A stretch of DNA of 64,000 nt from Clavaria fumosa. Its lineage: Eukaryota; Basidiomycota; Agaricomycetes; Agaricales; Clavariaceae. Made by a program: the position numbers and the translations under genes. Under the pieces are notes generated by a model. It was given only the letters and a program-made list of their open reading frames with translations, did not search any database and was not told the origin of the DNA. Within the stretch, counting starts at the first letter, position 1. Every line of letters starts with the position of its first letter. The stretch spans positions 1,674,001-1,738,000 of the forward strand of contig OX637795.1 of the NCBI GenBank assembly GCA_951802425.1, given 5' to 3'. This document shows, in pieces, positions 51,551-62,330 of this stretch.

Positions 51551-51767
51551 TAGGGCATTCCACGGGTATACCCCGGGTTCAGATTTCACACACCATACCC
51601 CTACCTGCAATCACCATACCCTTATCAGGTAGGGGTTGACACCCTACCCGCATCATCTGCGGTGTAGTCATGAACCCGCAGTACCTAGGATAACCGCGGT
51701 ATTTATTTCGTAAAAGAGCACAGAACATGCATAACAAGTCATAATGATTCGTAACTACATCTTACCC

Positions 51768-54700
51768 TCATTTGTTATCACAAAGCTCAAGTTCCATGGA
51801 AGCCTTCCTCTTCATGGAGCCTAAAGCGGACAAAAGATCCTCAGTAAATATTAGATCATTGTGGCTCCAGGATCCTAAACAAAGGTATGAACGAATTGAG
51901 AGAGGGGACAGAGCATTGCGAGTGAAATGCAGGAGCTGTCGGCCTTGCGAGAACACACGCTCAACAGCTGTGGATGTCACTGTGCACGAGATGTCAGTTT
52001 CGCATTACAAGAGAGGCTCACACAAACCTGGTATGCTCAGATAATCAAGTGCCATTCGAGAGAGGTTTGGGTAAACCCTGCGATTGTTGTACCACCACTT
52101 GAGAGGGTCATGGACCTTCTCAACTGGCAACTTGAGGTAGTCATCAAGTTCGCTATGTGTGGCAGTCATTTTCTCGTCAACAGAGTAGTCTGCGAAGCAG
52201 CTGAACTCATCGTCGAATCGTTCCTGACATCACATGAGTGTTCATGATATGGTGATAGAATAGCAATAGCAGTTGTGGCTTACAATAGTGCCTTTGTGCA
52301 TTTCATTCGTCTCATTCGTCTCCTGCGTGCGCTCCTCTTTACCTTCATAATTCTTGACGTACTCCTCACAAACAATGTCCTCTGCAGTCTCAATCCATTC
52401 AGCTTTCCAATTGTGTACTCGGAAGTACTCAAGCTTGAGACCGGGGTGAAGGACTGAGGGCATTATTAGTGATGGTGACAAATGTATACAATACTCTCAC
52501 CCATTGCGATGCGATAGGCGGATGAGTTATCCATGGCGCCGTAGTACTTGTCAAGTTTGGCAGCTGCCACCTTCATGGCAACTTGGATTGCCTCGTGATA
52601 CGCCTCCTTGCTTTGACGATTGAGCCTGTCTGTAATCTTATCCATAGCTGGGATAACACCAGCCATGCTGGCAGTGTCACGCGAGAAGAAGATGGTTGCT
52701 TTTTTGTATTGCTATTGACACGAATAGGTTAGTTGGTGACAAGAGTACAATCCCACAGTGTGCACCTGGAGTACAGCAACAAGATCTCCAACGATGATCC
52801 AGTCCTCGTTGTCAAGCTCGAACTTGCGTAGTTTCAATGCCTTGTCACTCGTAATGTTGTCAATTGGCTTGCGATACTCAAGGGCAACACTCAGCATGTC
52901 ATATGTAGAGTTCCATCTGGTGACGACATCGCGAGGGATAAGCTTTGGTTTGAAATTAAGCTCTTTGCAAACTCGGCGCCAGGCAGGCAGCATGATTGTG
53001 GTTGAATGGATAATTGTGAAGGCCAACTGGCGAACCTGAGGTTGTGAAGGTTAGTTTCATGAATGCAGCGTAGCCTGGTCACCAAGATACCTTTGACACA
53101 ACGGTGCAGATGACGGCTGTTTTCTCCATAAGATCCGCGCACTGATTCTCGTTGAGGTCTGCCAACTCATCCTTGCTTTCCTCTTTGTCGTTATCACAGC
53201 CAAACTCTTTGTCATGCGCACCCTCCTCGTCACTGTCTGACTCTCCTTCAAAACATAAGCCATCATCAAACTCGGGGTTGTCCATGGCTACTGTGGAAGA
53301 GAGGCCAGCATTGAAAGGTTTGAGAAGAGTTTTAGCGGACAGCTGGAGTGTGTGGTTGAAGCAGCGGATGCGGTTGACTTCATCAAAGGCATTGGATATG
53401 CTGTCGAGGTGGGTGATCATCGTATCATTAGAGGTGGCATTGTTGGCAATGATGGACAGGATCTGGATGGCATGTACGGTCAGTAGCTGCCCTAAAGCGG
53501 TCTTGTCATTCCTACATACCTTCTCCTCAAGGCCGTGTCGCCTAAGCATCGCGCTGAAGGCCTGAGCAAGGTTGGCTCCTGAATGAGACTTGGGGTAATG
53601 TCAGTTTTCTTGTACATTGCATGCCATACAACCAGGTAACGCACCTGGGCAACCTCGACAACATCTAAAAGAAAAGAGAACATTCGGCCTTGGTGTTCCA
53701 AGTGAACAGTCCAAGCGACAAAGGCGCGATGATTTGGTGATGTCCATGCATCGGTAGCAAAATGAATGCGCCCAGGGTGGTCCTGGAATGAGTGTCAATG
53801 ACATTCATTGACGAGAGAGTAGATATGGATGTACATGTAATAGTTTATCCACCCATTGCTGGCACTTGGCAAAACAAGCCTTGATATCGCGACCCACAGT
53901 CTGTGGAGAAGGCCACTTCATGGTTGGTCGCCCTGCTGAAAGAAGCTCTCGCAACTCGCGATCCCTCATGACATTTGCAGGTCGGTTGCTTTCAGTCACC
54001 CAACGGACAATATGGGCACTAAGCACGATGAGCAGCATACAAGATAGCAAATAGAGGTACGTACCGTGCTTCCACGCTGGTATGTTGACGGTGGGAGAAG
54101 TGAACGGGCTGTTGTCCAGGGCGAGCGAAGATAGAAAAGATAGAAGATGACTGGGCCTTTGCATCACTGCCAGTCGCAGCGTTTGAAACAGCCTCTGCAC
54201 CAAAACATTTCGTCGCATGGTACTTGAGGTTAGCTGTCGATGCCCTATCTTTCGAGTCCTGGTAGCAGCGTACTCCACCAGCAGACGTCTTGCATCGAGG
54301 AGCAGCACAAGTGAAGAAATGACACAGGCGGCCTTCATGAGTTTGAACGGCAACTTCGGCTTTGAAAAAGCCATAGATTGATGAATGCCAGGTGCATTTG
54401 AGTTTCGCTAAACACACTCAGTGGGTGAGGACAAATGTGGGATAGAAATGGGCTACGTACCCAACTGTGTCTTGGGGTCATCAAAGCCAGAATCCCCTTC
54501 ATTGTCGTCATCACCTTCAAGATCAAGTAGTTCTTCAATGGAATCGTTGCTGTTATCGGGGCCTGTGGGTATCTGCATGTGTGAAGGGGAGAGAGTGTGG
54601 CGGGCTTGCTTGAACAGACTCACTATGGCCTTAGCACCAGTCTTGATGCCTTTCTTGACAACATTCTTGAGTGAAGATGAAATCAAAGAGGCTGGGTGTG

Positions 54701-54797
54701 TCGAAGACTGTTGTGAGGTTGTAGAACTTTGACGCAAAATGGCCGGCACAGTCGCAAGCTTTGACAAAGCAGCTTCAGGATCTCTGAAACGCCCCAT
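51768..54797 (-). CDS. hAT transposase, apparently intact (11 exons)
   Basis: Minus-strand gene from ATG 54797 to TAA 51768. Exons: 54797-54461, 54407-54065, 54018-53835, 53782-53645, 53588-53520, 53462-53091, 53035-52766, 52711-52501, 52453-52284, 52223-52028, 51979-51768. All introns are GT...AG, 46-60 bp, and phases agree, giving 2502 nt or 833 aa. Domains: acidic N-terminus; BED zinc finger (FFTCAAPRCKTSAGG ... NLKYHATKC, exon 2); FATDAWTSPNHRAFVAW (catalytic Asp region, exon 4); IPRDVVTRWNSTYDMLSVAL (exon 7); VLHPGLKLEYFRVHNWKAEW (exon 9); WWYNNRRVYPNL (exon 10); hATC dimerisation domain STAVERVFSQGRQLL with LCLGSW (exon 11). Length is near that of other fungal hAT transposases. I could not verify every codon. 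Confidence 0.85.
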
Positions 54798-55356
54798 GAC
54801 CGTGACTGGGACTACAAGAATACTTACTATTTTTCAAGGCCCTTTTAAACCTTTCGACATAGGTCCGTGCGTAACACCGTCGTGAGTCCAGGCGAAGTCA
54901 AGGCACAAGAATTATTTGATTGTGTATGTTTACTCACTATGAACCATTGCAGGCTGTATAGCCACATGGGTTAACCATGGCCCATCCCCAATGCATTGCA
55001 GACCGGTACGGTGGCATGCGTTGGAAGGTCAACATCGCTGATTGCAGGCAGTACACTAGCAGTCAGAGTCCCGATGTGACATCACATTACTTTGGGTGGA
55101 TGCAGAGCTCCATGCGCTTGGGGCTCTCCTCCTCACATTGTTTAATGTCTCTCATCTGAGAGTCCTGGTGTGATTTCACATTACTTTGGGTGGATGCAGA
55201 GCTCCATGCGCTTGGGGCTCTCCTCCTCACATTGTTTAATGTCTCTCATCTGAGATGCCCTTCTTTGTGCATCATGATGGACAAGAGACTTATTCACTGT
55301 TTGCCTTTCTTTTGTTAGTTAGATTAGTTAGATAGGGAGGTCTACTGCACAAAGCT
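54798..55356. repeat. hAT interior with a 94-bp tandem duplication
   Basis: Promoter side of the transposase and a direct duplication of about 94 bp (55067-55160 and 55161-55254; GGGTGGATGCAGAGCTCCAT...). 55255-55356 leads into the captured block. No TATA box is obvious upstream of the transposase ATG. Confidence 0.8.
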
Positions 55357-56151
55357 GTGTGGCTGTATGCCCAGACTGCACGCCACCTACCTGCTCACAC
55401 CACTTGGCTCCTCCGCCTTAGCATCCTCACAGCACCTCCACCCTTTGCAGACACATCAGACGCCGCTGCAGTGGACACAGCGGAGGTAGCGCTCCTCCAC
55501 TCCGGGCTCAACACCGCCTTCTCGATGCCCCGCCCCGTGGCGGCTGCTGAAGAAGACGCCCTGTGCGTTTGTGGTGGCCCCTTACCATGCGCGTGCCCGC
55601 TTGCTGACTATATTGGACACACAGCCGTCCGCAGCGGCCCTGCGGTGCTCGCCATGCACTGGGAGTCTGGGACAAGCACAGGACCGTGCAGCAGAAGTGC
55701 GCGTTTTTTCCGTTTCTCCCTCTCCTCCCTCCCCATGCGTCGTGTTCCTCCTACTGACGCGCTGGCCAGCTACGCCGTGCTGGGGCTCGCGCACGCCCTG
55801 ACGCTGCGCGGGGGTGTGTCGGCGAGTGTCCCCGAAGCTGGAGACGCACACACACATGCTGCCGATGACGAAGACACTGACGACGACGACGACGACGCGC
55901 ACTCGCCCCGGGAGCCAAACCGGGACCCCGAGCCCGACCGCGACGCGCTGCCCCCGGGCCGCGGGCGCCTCGTGCGGGATGCGGCGGGCACGGTGGTCGG
56001 GTTCACACTGCCCACGTCTGATGCGGGGGGCGGCGTGGACATGGACGCGGACGTCCTCCTTCTCTCCCCTCCTGCCCACACATGCACCAACGCCCCCCCT
56101 CCGCACGCCACACTGCACCCCGCGCCCCACACAGGCAACCTTCCTGCATGA
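55357..56151 (+). pseudogene. Captured GC-rich host fragment, possibly NOP16-like
   Basis: Plus-strand open frame of 264 codons in very CpG-rich sequence unlike the surrounding transposon. The second half reads LASYAVLGLAHALTLRGGVS, then an Asp run, then LPPGRGRLVRDAAGTVVGFT. Ribosome-biogenesis protein Nop16 has the same order (NYxxLGLxxxLN, acidic stretch, GxGRIxRDxxGxVVxV), so I suggest a NOP16-like origin. The first half (VCGGPLPCACPLADYIG) I do not recognise and may be intron or UTR. Not expected to make a functional protein. Confidence 0.4.
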
Positions 56152-56605
56152 CAACCTACAGATGAACATGAACATTGTGCATGCGAAGCTCATGTCATGC
56201 CTCTCGACGTGCATCTTCCCAGACGGTGTTGTGCTCCTGCTCAATGAGACGAAGGTGCACCACAGCCCACTGCATGGCAGTAATTATGGATATGTGTATC
56301 ACATCGCCCCTTTCTCTTCCTTCCAGCATTGGTCATTGATAACTTTTCATCAGTGACCTTGAAGACTCGCACGTCATCCCAGGGCTGATCTGCAAATGCT
56401 ACCTAGCAAAAAGTAAGCCTGGGCAAGAACCCACCCCACCACACAGAGAACAGGACACTCTTCGTTGTGTACGGCACGGGCAAGCCGCTGCGGCAGTTCA
56501 TCTACTCACTGGACCTGGTGAAGCTGTTTGTGTGGATGCTGTGTGAGTATGACGATGTGGAGCCAGTCATCTTTTCCGGTGAGCTCTCCGGCTTCATGTT
56601 TGTGC
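56152..56605 (+). pseudogene. Captured GDP-L-fucose synthase fragment
   Basis: NLQMNMNIVHAKLMSCLSTC, IFPDGVVLLLNETKVHHSPL, GSNYGYVY; then LEDSHVIPGLI and, after a 34-bp intron-like gap (56413-56446, GTAAG...CACAG), [40 protein letters not shown]. This is the middle and C-terminal part of the two-step epimerase/reductase that makes GDP-L-fucose from GDP-4-keto-6-deoxymannose (pattern CLSTCIFPD, GTGxPxRQFIYSxDL). The catalytic YxxxK region is disrupted (GYVYHIAP) and the N-terminal NADP-binding part is absent. Introns are kept, so genomic DNA and not cDNA was captured. Confidence 0.85.
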
Positions 56606-56848
56606 CAGGAGGTTGTTGTATTTCAGATTTGGCTGTTCACCCTGCCATCATACCATACATATATTTTTTTGATTTAGAAATACTTTTCATATTATTACTA
56701 TAATAGGAAACCGTAAACCTGGCAAACCGCGGTTATGGTGCACGGTCTGGCTGGGGGTACAGGATTAGGACACCGCACCCATAACCCTGGAACCCTTGAG
56801 CCAAAACCCGCGGATAAACCTGCACCCATGGATTTCCCTAACTTCACT

Positions 56849-57880
56849 TTCACACCGTTTTGGGTTTCTAGGGCCGCCTCAAACGTTTTGTAGGTGTTGA
56901 GGGCCTCGGATTTGTCACGTAGCAGATAGAGCTCAGTCTATTGTGTTGCATCGTCAACAAAGTCGATGGTATAATGGTTTCCTCCTAGGGATTGGACAGA
57001 TGCCGGCCCCCACAGATCCATGTGGATCCACTCACCAAATTGCTCAGCGATGTTGGTGGCCTTCTGCAGGAATGGTTGATGGTGAGGTTTGGCTCATGCA
57101 CAGGCATCACAAAAAGGTGCGTCTGACGTGTTGTCTGCTTCGATTCCTAAAACCTTGCCTGACAGAACTGCATGCTTTACTGCAGCATAGTGGATGTGCC
57201 CAAGGACACAATGCACCTCTAACATCTTAAGTTTTTGTGTTTTCACTGCCGCAAGGACTTCGTCTGACATAGGCGACGGTCTTGGTAACCGGTATAGGCT
57301 GTTCGTCTTCGGGATTTTAGCTAGGAGTTTTCCTTGTGCGGTTTTTACAACACACAGGTTATCTGCGAACTCCGTGATATAGCTGGCTTCGGAGAGTTTG
57401 CTGATGGAGATGAGGGTGTAGGGCATCGTAGGTGCGTGTGCGATGTCCTTCAGCCTGAACATACTGATGTTATTTCCATTTGGCACCTGTAGGATTATGT
57501 CGCTGTGACCTATCATGCTCATTTCTCTTCCATTGGCAGCCATTATGGGCTGTTTGCTCGTAGCTGAGTAACTAATGAACATAGCTCTGTCCAGGCAAAA
57601 ATGCGCCGTGGCGCCACTGTCCAGTATGATCTCGGACAACCTAGGGGGGGTTGCCGCTGTGGCAATGTCCTTGGATGGTCCTTTGAGGGATGTAAAGGCC
57701 AGGTATTCATCACAGTCATCCTTGTTTTGACTGACCATAGCTGCGGTGTTCGCAGCTTCACCCTTCTTTTGCCATGGGGCTTGTCCTTCCTTGGCACCTC
57801 CTTTCTGGAAACAGTTTACAGTCTTATGGTTGGTGTGTTGACAGTTTCCACACAGGGTTTTATTTTCTGACAAGTTAGAG
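56849..57880 (-). pseudogene. Copia zinc knuckle, protease and integrase N-terminus
   Basis: From 57873: CGNCQHTNHKTVNC knuckle (Gag end), protease DSGATAHFCLDRAMF at about 57615-57570, and GAG-pre-integrase/HHCC zinc region HCVLGHIHYAAVKHAVLSGK ... PFCDAC at about 57215-57105. After one stop come WIHMDLWGPASVQSLGGNHY (integrase first Asp) and NTYKTFEAALETQNGVKVK ending at 56841, where the hAT is inserted. Stops at several sites. Confidence 0.9.
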
Positions 57881-57888
57881 TTTTCTTG

Positions 57889-58638
57889 TCAGCCTTTGCC
57901 CTTTTTTGCATTGAGTGCGGCGTCGCCAGACTTCGATGACTGGTCGACAAGCTCACATTGTTGAGCCTCCTCGAGGATGATCTGCATCAAGTCATTCAGG
58001 TTCAGAATGTTTCCAGAGAGGTTGGCGCTGTGTGTGATGGAGTGTAGCAACATGCAGTAACTCAGAGGGATGGACATAAGTATAATTGTCGCAAAGTCGT
58101 TGTCGTTGACTGAAGATCCCATTGCATCTAGCTCTTCTCAAACTTTTGTCATGATGTTTAGGTGGGCTTTTATATTGCCATCCTCATCGCAGTGCATTGT
58201 TTGGAGCCTGCGGCAGGTATCCACCTTGTGAAGCTGACTTTTGATTGTAGCATCCCATTGGATTGCAGTCCACATGTTGACAATGGACATGTTTTTGATG
58301 AGCATCGCCAGGCTGGGCGATACCGTGGTGAGCATTACATGTTGCGCACTGTAGTCCTTTTGCTCATACTCATCAAATTTCTTTTCCTTTTCTTCCAGAT
58401 CCTCGTCATTCGCTCTGGTCCCTGGGGTTTTCATCGGGATGCTGTCCACAAGTGGGTAAGCGACCGGTTTTCGCGCAGTTCCGTCAACATGTCTAATCAA
58501 ACCTCTGGCTCCCATAGCCATCCGGACCTTCAACTGGTAGTCGGGCCAGTTCACTCCGTCATCACAGAGATGAGGGACAGCGATAGCATTGCTCATCAAG
58601 TTTGTAGAAGTTGATTCAGGGTGCATAACAAGTCTCAT
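57889..58638 (-). pseudogene. Copia Gag
   Basis: ATG near 58638 (MRLVMHPESTSTNLMSNAIA), DGVNWPDYQLKVRMAMGARG (the Copia Gag UBN2-like region), HVDGTARKP, DYSAQHVMLTTVSPSL, LHKVDTCRRLQTMHCDEDG. A TGA (about 58138) interrupts before EELDAMGSSVNDNDFATIIL and another TGA before the knuckle. Close to the right LTR (58643). Confidence 0.88.
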
Positions 58639-58642
58639 AATC

Positions 58643-58766
58643 TGTAGAAATAACTAAAGTGATCTGTATTAGCTCAGTCATAGTAAAGACTGAGAGTAGT
58701 AGTACCTAAAGTGATCTGTATTCTACTCTAATTGATCAGAAGATGTGAAATGTGGAATAGAATGCA
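58643..58766 (-). repeat. Copia LTR (right, 5')
   Basis: 124 bp; the Gag start lies 5 bases inside. The sequence just inside on the minus strand (ATTATGAGACTTGTTATGC) is where the primer-binding site would be. Confidence 0.85.
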
Positions 58767-58861
58767 GGTTGGCATCATCGACCTCCTGCTGTCACCACTG
58801 CCTTGACTTAGTTGCTTGTAGCTCTAGGCTTCAGGGGGAGAGTTGGAAATCAAAGCCAATA

Positions 58862-59398
58862 CTGTACCATTTTGACCATAGGTTCACCCATTTTCAGTGT
58901 GACCAGAGTCATGCATAGCTTCGGGCCTTCAATAGCTTGCATGACATGTGACCTTCTATTACTCAGCTTCACCTTGGCATTGTGTTGGATTTGTATCCAC
59001 CTGAGCCACTGAAAGTGAGATTGATGATGCAATACATAGCTCACTTGAACTCCATGCCTCTGAAGGGGGGGTCAATGATGGCTTTGCATTGAATGATAAT
59101 AATGGTCTCATAGCTGTAAATAAGTCAGAGGAGTATGAGTGAGGGACAGTTGATGAGGCAGAGGCAGACATGGAGGCTGAGGTAAGAGAATATGGCCAGG
59201 GGAAAAGGCATTGTATTTCTAATAGGCAGTACAATGAATTCTGGAAGCATTAATATGTGTACCATACATTAAATAACACTTGATGACCAGTCACCCTCAT
59301 AGCTTCGAACTTCACAAAAAGGTGTGACTGTCACAGCAAAATAGGTTCAATTCATTGGATGCTGGACATGTGACGAACCTATGGTCAAAATGGTACAG
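58862..59398. mobile_element. Mariner-type MITE (537 bp)
   Basis: Perfect inverted ends CTGTACCATTTTGACCATAG / same inverted, flanked by TA (58860-58861 and 59399-59400). No transposase. Related to 40890-41271. A few tens of bases outside the Copia LTR. Confidence 0.9.
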
Positions 59399-59399
59399 T

Positions 59400-59650
59400 A
59401 GCTAAAATGCCTCACCAATTGTGCCATATTATGTCACATTGCTTCTACCACTAGTGTAACTCCCTCATGTAGCACTGCAGTAGCATAGCCATTTAGGATT
59501 GTGTATTTAAGTAGCAGAGATGGGACTGGATGCCCATCGGTTTGTGACTAATACACCAAGTATCCCCTACACCATTTGATCCCTCTCTAGTATCTACGTT
59601 ATCCTTGCTCTCTACAAGGGGTGCCCCACAAACCGACTCAAACCATAAAT
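59400..59650 (+). repeat. LTR-like repeat, forward copy
   Basis: Shares order and wording with the LTR of the gag-only element (GATGGGACTGGATGCCCATC vs GATGGGACTGGGATCCTCATC; GGGGTGCCCCACAAACCGACTC vs GGTGCCGCTCAAACCAACTCG) and is mirrored at 60880-61125. Probably a solo or partial LTR of a related family. Confidence 0.65.
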
Positions 59651-60879
59651 TCAATATCCTGGACCATTCTGGGCTATGTCAATGCAAGATTACAGCAGTG
59701 CTGGCTTGATGTTAGGGATAGGCAATCTTATTCTGGCATGGGATCTTCATACACAACTCTGGCCAGGGACACTACTAGTAGTACCTGTAAATGTGACTCT
59801 CCATGTCTGGGTCTACATAGATCTAAGGAACCTAACAATATACAAAAGGTTAGCTTTGCTCATGATTGCATTTTAAACTTGGATAACAATTGACCCTTGT
59901 AGAGATACCAAATCTATCAGGGTGTTTCAGTCTTCAGTGAGGACTGAAACACTCCTCACTGAATCAAATGAAGGAGTAGAACCTGTCATTGTCCCAACTC
60001 TTTTAATATAATTAATCCTCTAGTTCCTTCCTCATTGGCAAAGGCTACCATTACCAGATCAAAGGCAGCCTTTGATTGCTTTGTCTCTCTCTAAAGGCAA
60101 GTAGCCTGAAATTATATTTACTATTGATCAGCTATACATGGCTTTGCATAGACATTTCTTGCCACCATAATCTATTTGGAGCTTATAGCTATTTTCACAC
60201 TTGGTGGGCTGCACAAAATGCACAAATTTATAATATTTTAGAAGATGAAAATACAATTGGTGATAAACAAGTACAAGTAGTGTGTGGGGTGGGAAAGATG
60301 ATCCAGTTGCACACCATCATGGTGAAAAGAGGTTGTTGTGTCTTTGCTTTGTACCACAGCACAGCACCAGGTGTGAACCAGGGGACCCACAGCAGATGCC
60401 TGGCTAATAGGTTGGGCAATCTGGTAAGCATCACTGTAGACATTGTTATTGGTCCATGTCCTTGATTTTATGGCAAAAAGGTGCCCACAATGAGATATTC
60501 AGGAGACAGAATTTATTGATCCATTTCCTGATAAAGTACAGTACTCGAGCAAGATAATAATCATATTGTTTGTGTGCACCAGCAAAATCATCAAGTGAGC
60601 TGTACAGCAATGATGGCCCAAGCCTGAGTCATGTGGCAAGTTGCTCTTCGCTCTTTAACAATTCAAAGAACACTTCCCAATGTACGACCTCTCAGTGTAT
60701 GACTAGCATATGACTAATTGTAAACAGTGAATACACCCTACAGTTCAATGGCACACATGACTTTAGACAGGAGAACAAGGAGAAATGGTGTGCATGGCCT
60801 TGGTATTTTCTTTTTTCATCAGCCTGAGTCATTTTGCTAATTTATTTTCTTAGTTCATTCCTTGTATAGGTATGTAAAA
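59651..60879. other. Unassigned sequence between inverted LTR-like repeats
   Basis: Contains a small hairpin (GTTTCAGTC ... GACTGAAAC, about 59925-59955) and a 129-codon frame (60076-60465) without a recognisable domain. No support for a gene. Confidence 0.5.
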
Positions 60880-61125
60880 GTTGTGGTTCAAGTTGGTTTG
60901 TAGGGCACCCCTTGTGGAGAGCAAGGACAGCGAGGATGTTTAAGAGGGATCACTTGGTGAAGGCGGATGCTTGGTGTACTGATTACAAACTGATGGAGTT
61001 CCGGCTCCATCGCTTGTAGCTAAATACACAATGCCCTGTGGCAGTGCTACAGTGAGGCATTTATGCTAGTGGTACAAGTAATGATTCATCAGTATGGCAC
61101 AATCAATGAGGCACTTTAGCTACTG
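60880..61125 (-). repeat. LTR-like repeat, inverted copy
   Basis: Inverse of 59400-59650: TTTGTAGGGCACCCCTTGTG, GATGTTTAAGAGGGATCACT, GGTGTACTGATTACAAACTG. About 20% diverged from it by eye. Confidence 0.65.
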
Positions 61126-62330
61126 GCTTCAATTTTCAACAAGGTAAGTCAACCTACAAATACACCCAAAATGGTGGCCAACACCACTTGCTTGGCAACA
61201 ACAACGACAGAGAGCAAGGTCGGGAGGGTGGTGCACCCACCTACCGACCCAGGTACATACCCCAAACCCAGTCTCTTCGACACCTGCTAATGCCCAGATC
61301 ATGACGGTGCCTGCTGATTGGCCGATTGCAAGTGAGTGACAACAACAGCAACAAGCGAGGACAAAGACGAGGGCGGGACAAGAGCGACAGCGGGGGGGAC
61401 ATGGGTGCGAAGTACTCACCCATCCCTACTGTGCAGTTCCCAAGCCGAGTCCACCTCACGAATATGCACAGACCGCATCAATTGACACATGGACGTCATT
61501 CGCAAGGTATCCGGCAAGGAGGATGACACTAACCGCAATGATGACGACCAGGAAAGACGGAAATGCGTGACAGGTCTCCCCCCAATCTCTCTACCTCGAA
61601 AACATGTACGGATCGTTAATTGACACATGGGCGTCATTCGTGAGGTATGTGGGATGGGTATCCACCATACCTGAAGTAGAACAGGTAAAGCTTACACCTG
61701 TATCGGGGAAGGACTCGCAATTCAGGACGGGTCCAGTTACAAGGTATGCACTGAACCTATCATTATTATTATTATTATTATTTAATCCAGTGCAAAAGCT
61801 GAGGAGTCCCATTCTAGAACGCCATTCCTGGGAGGTCCCGTGAAGCTGGCATCTTGTCCCTGAGCCGCATCCTCAATGATCCTCCACCTCCCGCCCAACT
61901 TATTTCCACTGATCCGATTCTCATTGATCCTACCCTGTGTGTGTCATCCTCTGCATTGGCCGTTGCTGGAATGGTAGCTTCCCGACCTGCACAAACCAAC
62001 CATAATCCTCTTGATGACTGTGGTGAACCCTCACGAGGCTATCCATTGCAGCCTATGATGCACCAAGGTGAATTGGGTGGTCGGGACTCACACAATGGTG
62101 AATAGGTGTGCGAGGCTGTCCCTCAAGGTCAAGAGGAACCTACCACCATAGTGGGCGTGACAGGCATCAATACAGATATGCAGCACAGGAGGAATATGCC
62201 CCACTCATCTACGTCCAAAGTGTCAAATTGGATGTGCGTCTTCGTAGGAAGCAAAAGAGGACTGGAGATGATGATGGTCTTAAAGAGTGAATATTCAATA
62301 ACTAGAGCATCTGATGAGTTGAGATAATTT
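61126..62330 (+). pseudogene. Broken coding-like region, possibly a retroelement gag
   Basis: Follows the inverted LTR-like repeat. Acidic and Ser/Thr/Pro-rich frames are interrupted by many stops. Two related segments (CAATTGACACATGGACGTCA at about 61475 and TTAATTGACACATGGGCGTC at about 61615) show a local duplication. An (ATT)n microsatellite lies at 61760-61782. Gag-like origin is only a guess from position; no knuckle or enzyme motif is seen. Confidence 0.3.

Larger units (their letters stand above)
51551..56840. mobile_element. Autonomous-looking hAT with captured host gene fragments
   Basis: Perfect 8-bp target duplication ACTTCACT (51543-51550 and 56841-56848) and inverted ends TAGGGCATTCCACGGGTATA / TAGGGAAATCCATGGGTGCA. 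Removing the 5290 bp rejoins the Copia integrase frame (ETQNGVKVK + YLRLDRGAEF). The left 3.2 kb carries a full transposase gene (minus). The right 2 kb (54960-56700) carries non-transposon sequence in plus orientation, recognisable as pieces of host genes. This is the arrangement of Pack-type elements known from plant MULEs and hATs. Confidence 0.95.
49750..58766 (-). mobile_element. Ty1/Copia retrotransposon, split and 3'-deleted
   Basis: Short direct repeats at 49750-49873 and 58643-58766 (TGTAGAAATAACTAAAGTGA...GAATGCA, 124 bp each) enclose a minus-strand Copia pol. They act as LTRs; no matching flank duplication was found, and four more bases (GGTT) are shared beyond each repeat. Reading from the right: Gag (58638-57890), zinc knuckle, protease and integrase N-terminus to 56841, then the hAT insertion, then the integrase core 51542-50690 and the first RT residues to 50487, where a second hAT fragment replaces the rest. 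Confidence 0.88.

Noticed and set aside
55582..56244. 220-codon minus-strand frame opposite the captured block
   Set aside because: Open only because the sequence is extremely GC-rich; the plus strand carries the recognisable gene pieces.
60076..60465. 129-codon frame between the inverted LTR-like repeats
   Set aside because: No domain, no codon bias visible, no supporting neighbours.
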